Assembly: GCF_002093975.1 (NCBI RefSeq)
Contig: NZ_MSZZ01000010.1
Location: forward strand, 248,001 to 312,000
Reading direction: 5' to 3'
Length of the DNA: 64,000 nucleotides
DNA from: Thermoactinospora rubra
GTDB lineage: Bacteria > Actinomycetota > Actinomycetes > Streptosporangiales > Streptosporangiaceae
Positions within the stretch are counted from its first letter, which is position 1. The number at the start of each line of letters is the position of its first letter. The notes under the pieces were generated by a model that was given only the letters and a program-made list of their open reading frames with translations, did no database searches and was not told the DNA's origin. The position numbers and the translations under genes were made by a program. Of this stretch, positions 17,953 through 25,021 are shown piece after piece.

Positions 17953-19037
17953 TGCAGCGGGTGACCATCAAGGACGTGGCCGAGGCGGCGGGTGTCGGCG
18001 TCGCCACCGTCTCCCGGGTGTTGTCGGGCGGCTCGGCCAGCCCCGAGACGCGCGAGCGCGTGCTGGCGGTGGCCGCGCAGCTGGACTACCGGCCCAGCGC
18101 GCTGGGGCGCAACCTGCGCCAGCGCCGCACCGGCGGCATGGGCCTGCTGCTGCCCGACCTGACCGACTCCTTCTACGGCCAGCTGGCCGAGGGCGTGCTG
18201 GCGTGCGCCCGCGCGGCGGGCGAACCGGTCATGGTCGGCTCGACCGGCGACGACGCCGAGCAGGAGGCCGAGCTGGTCGGCATGCTCGTCGAGCAGAGCG
18301 TCGACAGGGTGATCGCGGTGCCGTCGGGAGGGGCGGACGTGTGGCTGCCCGCCGTCCGGGCGGGCATGACGGTGGTCTTCGCCGACCGCCTCCCGCCGGA
18401 GCCGGCGCCTGCGGCCGGCGGCGGCGACATCGACGCTCTGGCCGACCTCATGCGGCTGGACGGGGTGGCCCCGCCGCGGCAGGGAGAGGCCCCCCGCACG
18501 ACGGCGCGCGGCCTGGACGTGCCCGCCGTGCTGGCCGACGACCGCGCCGGCGTCCGTACGGCGGTGCGCTACCTCACCGGGCTGGGCCACCGGCGGATCG
18601 CCTACCTGGGCGTGCCGGGCCACTCCCGCCGGGTCGCCGCCTTCCGCGAGGCGCTGGGCGGCGCGGTGGAGGAGGACCTCATCGTCTACGCCGAGGGCAG
18701 CCGCGACTCCGCCTACGCGGCGGCCTCCGGCCTGTTCCAGGCCCGTCCCGACCTGACCGCGGTGATCGCGGGCGGCAACGTGCTCGGCGAGGCCACCGTG
18801 CTGGCCGCCCGCGAGCTGGACCTGCGCGTGCCGCAGGACGTGTCGCTGGTGATGTACGACGACGTGCCGTGGGCCGAGCTGTGCTCGCCGCCGCTGACGG
18901 TCATCGCCCAGCCCGGCCACGACATCGGCTACCGGGCAGCGGAGCTGGTGCTGCGGGGCGGCGGCCGCCGCCCGCGCACCGTGCTGCTGCCCACCGAGCT
19001 CATCGTGCGGGGCAGCTGCGGCCCGCGCCGGCGCTAG
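17952..19037 (+). CDS. LacI-family transcriptional regulator
   Basis: 361 residues. The first 50 form the LacI headpiece (VTIKDVAEAAGVGVATVSRV with the hinge helix after RPSALGRNLR). The rest is a periplasmic-binding-protein-like sensor, probably for a sugar. Relative to family members there is an extra stretch of about 35 residues after VVFADR (roughly 140-175, rich in Pro, Ala and Gly) before VPAVLADDRAGV. The ATG at 17952 is chosen because it gives the canonical headpiece. Divergent orientation to msiK and the two similar operator-like sites suggest control of both genes. Its stop overlaps the 3' end of the broken gpx gene by 3 bp. Confidence 0.92.
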   Translation: MQRVTIKDVAEAAGVGVATVSRVLSGGSASPETRERVLAVAAQLDYRPSALGRNLRQRRTGGMGLLLPDLTDSFYGQLAEGVLACARAAGEPVMVGSTGDDAEQEAELVGMLVEQSVDRVIAVPSGGADVWLPAVRAGMTVVFADRLPPEPAPAAGGGDIDALADLMRLDGVAPPRQGEAPRTTARGLDVPAVLADDRAGVRTAVRYLTGLGHRRIAYLGVPGHSRRVAAFREALGGAVEEDLIVYAEGSRDSAYAAASGLFQARPDLTAVIAGGNVLGEATVLAARELDLRVPQDVSLVMYDDVPWAELCSPPLTVIAQPGHDIGYRAAELVLRGGGRRPRTVLLPTELIVRGSCGPRRR

Positions 19038-19318
19038 AGGAGCTTCTCGATCGCCGCGGTGACGGCCGGGTCCTCCGGCTCGGTGCCCGGGCGGAAGCGG
19101 GCCGCCACCGAGCCGTCGCGGTCGAGGAGGAACTTCTCGAAGTTCCACTGGATGTCGCCGGCCTGGCCGTCGGCGTCCGGCGTGTCGGCGATCGCGGCGT
19201 AGAGCGGGTGGCGGCCGGGGCCGTTCACCTCGCTCTTCTCCAGCAGGGGGAAGTCGACGCCGTAGGTGGTGGCGCAGAACTCCTGGATCTCCTCGGCCGT
19301 GCCGGGCTCCTGGCCCTC

Positions 19319-19467
19319 AGATCCAGCGAGGGGACTGCCGGGTTGACCCGGCAGGGGAATCGCTTCCCTGTTATAGTTCTCTTGTTCGAAACGGGCAGGG
19401 CTTGTCCGTCGCCTACCTCAGCAGAGGGAAGCGAGAAGCCGCTCCCTTCAGGGAGCGGAGGAGTCAC
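19319..19467 (+). mobile_element. IS200/IS605-type miniature element (palindrome-associated) inserted in gpx
   Basis: 149 bp whose removal restores the gpx frame (boundaries can shift one base left because of a shared c). It has a hairpin near one end (ctgccgggt 19335-19343 / acccggcag 19346-19354) and another near the other end (ccgctccc 19439-19446 / gggagcgg 19451-19458, loop ttca), followed by ggaggagtcac and the junction. No target-site duplication is seen. Subterminal hairpins at both ends, no terminal inverted repeats and no duplication are the pattern of IS200/IS605-derived non-autonomous elements. The right end resembles the 3' end of tnpB-associated guide-RNA loci. No coding sequence is present. 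Confidence 0.7.
19360..19467 (+). ncRNA. Possible omega-RNA-like scaffold ending at the element border
   Basis: A long-range perfect 10-bp stem (tcgcttccct 19360-19369 / agggaagcga 19425-19434) is followed 4 bases later by an 8-bp GC-rich hairpin and the end of the element. TnpB guide RNAs consist of the element right end folded like this, with the guide read from the flanking host DNA. Here the guide would start at 19468 (gaactggttgcacggc) inside gpx. Expression has not been shown. Confidence 0.4.
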
Positions 19468-19560
19468 GAACTGGTTGCACGGCACGCCGACGACGGTGAA
19501 CCCGCGCGGGCCGTAGGCGCGCTGGAGGTTGGCCAGGCCGGCGTACTGCGGGGTCTGGCC

Positions 19561-19950
19561 TCCCTCCGGAGCCGGTACGGCTCGCCGCGGCGAGCATGGG
19601 CCCGCTTCCCGGCGCGCCGCCGGCACCAGGCCGGGGCCAGGACGTTTCCCGATCCCGGTAGATCACCGGCCGGAGGGGGTCAACGCGACGCAGCGAGAAG
19701 GCCAGAACTGCCGAACGATCACGCAAACATCCGTCCGCGGCGTGTCGCGATGGCGGGCCCGCGGCGCGGCGCCGTATTAGAAACCGCCTTGGGACACGTC
19801 GCGGGCCTGCCGGGCCGCCTGCCTGTCAGGCGGTATGGGATCCCGGCCAGGCCGCGGACCTCCCCTCGCCGCAGCCGGCGGCGCGGGGCGAGCAGGTGCC
19901 GCAGGAAGAACCGGCGCCCGTCCGCACGCGACCGGATAGCAAGGATCGAG
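19561..19950. other. Gene-free stretch between the gpx breakpoint and the transglycosylase gene
   Basis: 390 bp with no convincing reading frame. The left border is the abrupt end of gpx homology. It contains a 7-bp hairpin (ccgcctg 19815-19821 / caggcgg 19827-19833). Because cell-wall hydrolase genes in actinobacteria often have long riboswitch leaders, this may be an untranslated leader, but I could not match it to the c-di-AMP (ydaO) consensus. Confidence 0.5.
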
Positions 19951-20538
19951 TTGGACAGCAAACGCGCCCTATGCGGCACGCTCCTGACGGTGACCTTCAC
20001 CTGGGGGAGCACCGTGACCGCCTGGGCGGACTCCGAGTCCGCCGCGGCGGTACGGCCAAGCACCAGGGGCTCCGACGCCGGCACGGTGGACCACCGGACC
20101 TGGCGGAACACGACGGGCCCCCACATCATCCACCGGCGGACGTGGCGCGCCGGCTCCACGACCACGGTGGTCCACGCGGGGACCTGGCGCACGGGGGCCA
20201 GGCCGCAGCAGCCCAGGGTCATCATCAGGCCGACCAAGGTGGGGAACAAGCGGATCGCCCGGAGCCTGCTTCAGCGGCGGGACTGGCCGTCACGGGAGTT
20301 CCAGTGCCTGGACAGCCTCTGGACCCGGGAGAGCAACTGGAACCATGAGGCCTACAACCGCTCGTCCGGCGCCTACGGGATTCCGCAGGCGTTGCCGGCC
20401 GGCAAGATGTCCGGCGCCGGCAAGGACTGGCGGCACAATCCGGCCACGCAGATCCGATGGGGCCTGAAGTACATCAAGGGCCGTTACGGCCGGCCGTGCG
20501 GCGCCTGGGGCCACTTCAGGTCACACAACTGGTACTGA
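19951..20538 (+). CDS. Secreted lytic-transglycosylase-like protein (SLT fold)
   Basis: 195 residues starting with TTG, chosen because AAGGA (19941-19945) lies 5 bases upstream and it opens a signal peptide (DSKRALCGTLLTVTF, cleavage near WA-DS). Residues 45-95 hold three imperfect repeats built around HRTWR/HRRTWR/HAGTWR. The C-terminal domain (LDSLWTRESNWNHEAYNRSS, then GAYGIPQALPAGKM, WGLKYIKGRYG, CGAWGHF) is the small actinobacterial SLT domain with the catalytic Glu in RESNW. It should cut peptidoglycan outside the cell. A T-rich terminator follows. Confidence 0.88.
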   Translation: MDSKRALCGTLLTVTFTWGSTVTAWADSESAAAVRPSTRGSDAGTVDHRTWRNTTGPHIIHRRTWRAGSTTTVVHAGTWRTGARPQQPRVIIRPTKVGNKRIARSLLQRRDWPSREFQCLDSLWTRESNWNHEAYNRSSGAYGIPQALPAGKMSGAGKDWRHNPATQIRWGLKYIKGRYGRPCGAWGHFRSHNWY

Positions 20539-20583
20539 TGCAGCGACTGCCCAGGGGAAGGGGCGGAGGCTCGCAGGGGGAAG

Positions 20584-20605
20584 GGCACCCCGGTCACGGG
20601 GTGCC
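20584..20605 (+). terminator. Intrinsic terminator after the transglycosylase gene
   Basis: Perfect 9-bp stem (ggcaccccg / cggggtgcc) with loop gtca, followed by ttcctttc. It overlaps the last codons of the convergent tetR-type gene. Confidence 0.7.
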
Positions 20606-21232
20606 TTCCTTTCTGCTGAGGTGGCCGGCGATCGCCCGGATCAGCAGCTCGATGCCGAACTCGAACTCCGCCTCGTGGTCGCACGAGCGCAGCAGCGGGG
20701 CCAGCGCGCTCACCTCGGGGAAGAGCGCCTGGTCGAGGTCCTCGGCCCTGACCGTGTGGTGCTGGACCGGCGCGAAGGTCGGGGTCACCCCCACCTCGCG
20801 CAGCAGCGACCCGACGATGAAGGCGATGAACAGCCGCAGGATCCGCACCGCGTCGGCGCCGTCGAAGCCGGCGCTGCGCAGCGTGGCCAGGGCGCGCTCG
20901 ACCGGCAGCAGCCCCGCGGTGGAGTGGAGCTGGCGGCTGACGACGAGCATCGTGCAGCGCGGGTAGTGGTGGGCGATCTGTCGGAAGGCGTGGGCCTGCA
21001 TGCGCACCCGGTCGGTCCAGTGCGCCCCGGGGTCGTCGGTGAACTCGATCTTCGACAGGACGGCCTCGGCCACCCCGTCGAGCACGGCCGCCTTGTTCGG
21101 CACGTGGTTGTACAGGGACATCACGCCCACGCCCAGCTCGGCGGCGATGCGGCGCATCGACACGGCGTCGGCGCCCTCCCGCTCGATGAGCTGGATGGCC
21201 GCCTCGACGATGCTGGTGCGGGAGAGTGCCAC
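20594..21232 (-). CDS. TetR/AcrR-family transcriptional regulator (TetR_C_1-like)
   Basis: 212 residues. The N-terminal helix-turn-helix is clear (IVEAAIQLIEREGADAVSMR, RIAAELGVGVMSLYNHVPNK). The C-terminal ligand domain (WTDRVRMQAHAFRQIAHHYP, LRLFIAFIVGSLLREVG) resembles the tetracycline-repressor-type C-terminal domain. It is divergent from the diiron protein gene, and a perfect 41-base palindrome lies in the 73-bp gap, so it most likely represses that gene and itself. The ligand is unknown. Confidence 0.92.
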   Translation of the reverse strand: MALSRTSIVEAAIQLIEREGADAVSMRRIAAELGVGVMSLYNHVPNKAAVLDGVAEAVLSKIEFTDDPGAHWTDRVRMQAHAFRQIAHHYPRCTMLVVSRQLHSTAGLLPVERALATLRSAGFDGADAVRILRLFIAFIVGSLLREVGVTPTFAPVQHHTVRAEDLDQALFPEVSALAPLLRSCDHEAEFEFGIELLIRAIAGHLSRKEGTP

Positions 21233-21250
21233 ACCTCATTGTATTGACGG

Positions 21251-21291
21251 ACGTACACCGTACGTGCAACCGTTGCACGTACGGTGTACGT
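21251..21291. promoter_or_regulatory. Perfect 20-bp-arm palindrome between the TetR and diiron genes; operator
   Basis: Arms acgtacaccgtacgtgcaac (21251-21270) and gttgcacgtacggtgtacgt (21272-21291) are perfectly complementary around one base. Each arm contains a smaller cgtac-acc-gtacg dyad, so it could hold two or more TetR dimers. A TTGACG (21245-21250) lies at its left edge. The position 15 bp upstream of the diiron gene start is ideal for repression. Confidence 0.8.
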
Positions 21292-21305
21292 ACCTGGGAG
21301 GCCGC

Positions 21306-22421
21306 ATGTCGACGCACGACCTGTACACGATCCCGGCCGAGCTGGCCACATGGGACGTCCAGATGACCGGATCCACGCGCTTCACGTGGGAGTACGACGA
21401 CGGCAGAGACCGCATGCTCGCCCTCTACCAGAAGGGCAAGGACAAGCAGTGGGACTCCACCAAGCGCATCGACTGGTCCCTGGAGGTCGACCCCTACGAC
21501 GTGCTCGGCGTCCCCGACCAGACCATCGCCATCTACGACACGCCGCTGTGGCACCGCATGGACGACCAGACCAGGAAGGAGGTCAGGCGGCACGGCGCGG
21601 CCTGGCAGTTCTCCCAGTTCCTGCACGGCGAGCAGGGCGCGATGATCTGCTCGGCCAAGATCGTCGAGACGGTCCCGGACCTGGACTCGAAGTTCTACGC
21701 GGCCACCCAGACCATGGACGAGGCCCGGCACGCCGAGACCTACGCCCGCTTCCTGCAGGAGAAGGTCGGCCTGGCCTACCCCATCAACCCGCACCTGAAG
21801 TCGCTGCTGGAGTCGACGCTGACCGACTCGCGGTGGGACATGCCGTACCTGGGCATGCAGGTGCTCATCGAGGGCCTGGCCCTGGCGGCCTTCGGCGTCA
21901 TGCGCGACGTCACCACCAAGCCGCTGCCCAAGCAGATCCTCGCCTACGTCATGCAGGACGAGGCCCGGCATGTCGCCTTCGGCCGGATGGCGCTGCGCGA
22001 CTACTACAAGAATCTGTCGGAGGCCGAGCTGCGCGAGCGGGAGGACTTCGTCATCGAGGGCTGCTACCTCATGCGCGACCGGCTGCGCGGCAAGGAGCAG
22101 TGGGAGAACCTGGGCCTGTCCCCCGCCGAGGTCAAGGAGGCCATGCGGGCGGTCGACCAGTCGGAGTACCTGCGGCTGTTCCGCTCCTTACTGTTCAGCC
22201 GCATCGTGCCGTGCGTGAAGGACATCGGGCTGTGGTCGCCGCGCCTGCAGCAGGCCTACGCCGACATGGGCGTGCTGGAGATGGCCGGGCAGTCGCTCGA
22301 GGCGCTGATGCGGCAGGACGAGGAGATCGCCGAGAAGCTGGACGCCGAGCGCTTCGCCGCCGAGGAGGCCGAGCGCGCCGCCGAGGTCGAGGAGACCATC
22401 GAGCTCGGCATGTCGTCGTGA
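21306..22421 (+). CDS. Ferritin-like diiron protein (R2-like oxidase/oxygenase superfamily)
   Basis: 371 residues. The complete carboxylate-bridged diiron ligand pattern is visible: Glu109 (GEQGAM), Glu139xxHis142 (DEARHAE), Glu189 (LIEGLAL) and Glu219xxHis222 (DEARHVAFG). This supports an O2-activating four-helix-bundle enzyme such as an N-oxygenase, fatty-acid or hydrocarbon oxidase; the substrate is not known. The C-terminal 40 residues are a Glu/Ala-rich helix. The ATG at 21306 has GGGAGG a few bases upstream. It is probably induced when the divergent TetR protein releases the palindrome at 21251-21291. Confidence 0.85.
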   Translation: MSTHDLYTIPAELATWDVQMTGSTRFTWEYDDGRDRMLALYQKGKDKQWDSTKRIDWSLEVDPYDVLGVPDQTIAIYDTPLWHRMDDQTRKEVRRHGAAWQFSQFLHGEQGAMICSAKIVETVPDLDSKFYAATQTMDEARHAETYARFLQEKVGLAYPINPHLKSLLESTLTDSRWDMPYLGMQVLIEGLALAAFGVMRDVTTKPLPKQILAYVMQDEARHVAFGRMALRDYYKNLSEAELREREDFVIEGCYLMRDRLRGKEQWENLGLSPAEVKEAMRAVDQSEYLRLFRSLLFSRIVPCVKDIGLWSPRLQQAYADMGVLEMAGQSLEALMRQDEEIAEKLDAERFAAEEAERAAEVEETIELGMSS

Positions 22422-22548
22422 GACGGCTCTAGCCGGGGAACCGGCCGGAAAATGGCCCCCCTTTGGGTGGGCGGCGCCGTACCCGGGTGAGACAGTGGAT
22501 GGACCGTCACCTCTCGTCAGGCGTCCCCCGGCCGGAACAGGGGTCGCC

Positions 22549-23190
22549 ATGGCCCGCATCCTCGCCCTCCTCGTGGCCTGCGCCGTGCTGGGCGTCCTCG
22601 GCGCCCGGCACGTCACGGCGGCGGCGCCCACGACCTGGCGGCTGGTGGAGATCCGCTGGCACCGGACCGACCGGACCGCCGTTTTCGAGGAGGTTCGCAA
22701 GCCCGACGCCCGGGGCGGTGAGATCCGGGTCAGCATCCCGGGTGACCGTTACGGGCTCTGCCCAGGCGGCAAGGAGAAGCTCCGCTTCAAGTGGACCTTC
22801 ACCCGCTCCCTCCGCACCTTCACCAGTGGCGACTACCTCACCGCCGGCATGCGCTTCCGTACGGAGTCGGTGGCCGCGCCGTGCGAGGGGGAACTGGGCG
22901 CGCGCACCTCGGGGACCTTCGTCGGCGCCAACGGCATGGGCAACCCGTTCGGCGCCCGGGAGAGCCTGGAGATGGACGCCGGGTTCACGCGGTCGGTTCA
23001 CAAGCCGGGGACGGGCGTGCCGTTCGTCCGGCCGGTCCCCAAGTCGATGTGCTGCGCCACCGGCCGGGTCAGCATCGCGCCCAGCTCCTACGTGCCGAAC
23101 CGGCCGCGCACGTGGTTCGCCATGCTCATCGAGACGCCCGGGGCCACGAACCTGGTCATCTACGTCTACGAGGTCGTCCGGCGCCAATGA
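22549..23190 (+). CDS. Secreted protein of unknown function
   Basis: 213 residues beginning with a signal peptide (ARILALLVACAVLGVLGARH, cleavage near TAAA-AP). The mature protein has five cysteines (LCPGG, PCEGEL, SMCCATG) and a beta-rich pattern. It is not similar to any family I can name. The ATG at 22549 is preferred because it starts the signal peptide directly; upstream residues in frame are not signal-like. It is on the same strand as the diiron gene (127-bp gap) and the ABC exporter genes (76-bp gap); an operon relation is unclear. Confidence 0.65.
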   Translation: MARILALLVACAVLGVLGARHVTAAAPTTWRLVEIRWHRTDRTAVFEEVRKPDARGGEIRVSIPGDRYGLCPGGKEKLRFKWTFTRSLRTFTSGDYLTAGMRFRTESVAAPCEGELGARTSGTFVGANGMGNPFGARESLEMDAGFTRSVHKPGTGVPFVRPVPKSMCCATGRVSIAPSSYVPNRPRTWFAMLIETPGATNLVIYVYEVVRRQ

Positions 23191-23202
23191 CGCGCGACGT
23201 GA

Positions 23203-23232
23203 CATCGACGCGGCATCGACGTGGCATCACTG
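23203..23232. repeat. 11-bp-periodic direct repeats upstream of the ABC exporter operon
   Basis: Two near-identical units catcgacgcgg (23203-23213) and catcgacgtgg (23214-23224) plus a partial catcac unit (23225-23230) follow each other with 11-bp spacing, 35-65 bases upstream of the first exporter gene. One helical turn of spacing fits a regulator binding one DNA face. Confidence 0.5.
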
Positions 23233-23266
23233 AAAACGATTTGATCGCCGGGTTAGCCTGGAGGAG

Positions 23267-25021
23267 ATGCCTCCTGATACCTCATCCCCCAGTCGTCCCC
23301 TGCTCGCATCCAACTCCCTGTGGCGCATGAAGTCCTATCTGCGCCCCTACGCCGGCAAGCTGGTGGTCAGCTGGCTGGCCGCCCTCCTCGGCGTCTGCGC
23401 CGGCATCGTCTTCCCCCTGATCGGCAAGGAGGTGGTCGACGGTCCCGTGCGAAGCGGAGACGAGGGCGCGCTCGTCTCCCTGGGGCTGGTCGCCTTCGGC
23501 GTCGGCGTGGCCGAGGCGCTGATGATCTTCCTGAGGCGGTGGAGCCAGGTCGGCCCGGTGCTCGGCCTGGAGACCCGCATCCGCGACGACCTCTACGCCC
23601 ACCTGCAGCGGCTGCCGATGCGCTTCCACGGCGAGTGGCAGTCCGGCCAGCTGCTCTCCCGCGCCACCACGGACCTGTCGACGATCCGCCGCTTCCTCGG
23701 CTTCGGCCTGCTGTTCCTGGTGATGAACGTCATCCAGCTGACCACCGTCACCGTGGTGCTGCTGAACATGTACTGGCCGCTCGGCCTGCTCGTGGCCGGC
23801 TCGGCCGTACCGATCATCTGGGTCAGCCTGCGCTTCGAGAAGCAGTACATCAAGATCTCCCGCCAGGTCCAGGACGAGCAGGGCGACCTCGCCACGCTCG
23901 TGGAGGAGTCGGCCATCGGCATCCGCACCGTCAAGGCGTTCGGCCGCAGGCGCCACGTCTATGAGACGTTCGTGAAGAACGCGGAGAAGCTGTACGACTC
24001 CTCGATGCGCCGGGTGGACCTGTCGGCCAGGTTCTTCACCTTCCTGGAGGTGATCCCGAACTTCACCCTGGCCCTGGTGCTGCTGCTGGGCGCGCTCGCG
24101 GTGGGCACGGGCGGCCTCACGCTGGGCACCCTCGTGGCCTTCACCACGCTGATGCTCCAGCTGGTCTGGCCGATCGCCAGCATGGGCTACATCCTGGCGA
24201 TGGCCCAGGAGTCCATGACCGCCGCCGACCGCGTGATGGAGGTCATGGACACCGTGCCGGAGATCCGCGGCGGCACCCGCACGATCGACGACCCCCGCGG
24301 CCACCTGCGCTTCGAGGGCGTGGGCTTCCGCTTCGACGGCAAGCCGGTGCTGCGCGACGTCTGGCTGGAGGTCCGGCCCGGCGAGACGGTCGCCGTCGTG
24401 GGCGCCACCGGCTCGGGCAAGACGACGCTGACCGCGCTCGTCCCCCGCCTGCTGGACGTGACCGAGGGCCGGGTGACGATCGACGGCCACGACGTGCGGG
24501 ACCTGGACCTGTCCGTCCTGCGGGCCGTGGTGGCCACCGCGTTCGAGGAGCCGACGCTGTTCTCCATGAGCGTGCGGGAGAACCTCACGCTCGGCCACCG
24601 GCAGGCCACCGACGAGGAGCTGCGCGAGGCGCTGGAGGTCGCGCAGGCCACCTTCGTCTACGACCTGCCGTGGGGCCTGGACACCCGCATCGGCGAGCAG
24701 GGCATGTCGCTGTCCGGCGGGCAGCGGCAGCGCCTGGCGCTGGCGCGGGCGGTCCTGGCCAAGCCGAAGATCCTCGTCCTGGACGACACGCTGTCGGCGC
24801 TGGACGTGGAGACCGAGGCGCTGGTGGAGGAGGCGCTGCGGCACGTGCTGCGCGAGGCCACGGGCATCGTGGTCGCCCACCGCGCCTCCACCGTGCTGCT
24901 GGCCGACAAGGTGGCGCTGCTGTCGGGCGGCACGATCACCCACGTCGGCCGCCACCACGACCTGCTGGAAGAGGTGCCCGAGTACCGCGAGCTGCTGGCC
25001 GCCGAGGAGGTGCTGGCGTGA
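23267..25021 (+). CDS. ABC exporter half-transporter with degenerate catalytic site (subunit A)
   Basis: 584 residues: six-helix exporter membrane domain (about 20-320) then an ATPase domain. Walker A GATGSGKTT (from 379) and signature LSGGQRQRLALARA are intact, but the Walker B end reads LVLDDTLSALD: the catalytic Glu position (about 507) is Asp. Together with the next gene this is the asymmetric arrangement of heterodimeric multidrug exporters such as TmrAB or LmrCD. The stop codon overlaps the GTG start of subunit B by 4 bases, so the pair is translationally coupled. The exported substrate is unknown; a drug, lipid or peptide is possible. Confidence 0.93.
   Translation: MPPDTSSPSRPLLASNSLWRMKSYLRPYAGKLVVSWLAALLGVCAGIVFPLIGKEVVDGPVRSGDEGALVSLGLVAFGVGVAEALMIFLRRWSQVGPVLGLETRIRDDLYAHLQRLPMRFHGEWQSGQLLSRATTDLSTIRRFLGFGLLFLVMNVIQLTTVTVVLLNMYWPLGLLVAGSAVPIIWVSLRFEKQYIKISRQVQDEQGDLATLVEESAIGIRTVKAFGRRRHVYETFVKNAEKLYDSSMRRVDLSARFFTFLEVIPNFTLALVLLLGALAVGTGGLTLGTLVAFTTLMLQLVWPIASMGYILAMAQESMTAADRVMEVMDTVPEIRGGTRTIDDPRGHLRFEGVGFRFDGKPVLRDVWLEVRPGETVAVVGATGSGKTTLTALVPRLLDVTEGRVTIDGHDVRDLDLSVLRAVVATAFEEPTLFSMSVRENLTLGHRQATDEELREALEVAQATFVYDLPWGLDTRIGEQGMSLSGGQRQRLALARAVLAKPKILVLDDTLSALDVETEALVEEALRHVLREATGIVVAHRASTVLLADKVALLSGGTITHVGRHHDLLEEVPEYRELLAAEEVLA

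Larger units (their letters stand above)
19034..19560 (-). pseudogene. Glutathione peroxidase remnant, split by a 149-bp element and lacking its 5' end
   Basis: The remaining parts read QTPQYAGLANLQRAYGPRGF and TVVGVPCNQF (19468-19560), then GQEPGTAEEIQEFC, EKSEVNGPGRHPLYA and IQWNFEKFLLDRDGSVAARF (19034-19318), which are unmistakable glutathione-peroxidase family blocks. Removing 19319-19467 rejoins them in frame as CNQF-E-GQEPG. Upstream of QTPQYAG the expected first 40 residues, including the peroxidatic Cys, are missing; homology stops abruptly at 19560. The gene is therefore broken twice and should be inactive. Its 3' end overlaps the LacI gene stop. Confidence 0.88.

Noticed and set aside
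19561..19950. c-di-AMP (ydaO) riboswitch in the transglycosylase leader
   Set aside because: Such riboswitches often precede actinobacterial wall hydrolases, but I could not match the conserved core elements here.
19402..19950. N-terminal extension of the transglycosylase frame back to 19402
   Set aside because: The extension runs through the miniature element and gpx antisense; the signal peptide and ribosome site place the start at TTG 19951.
24670..25017. Longer start for the second ABC exporter subunit
   Set aside because: The upstream residues are an out-of-frame reading of subunit A; the GTG at 25018 with GTGA overlap is the natural start.
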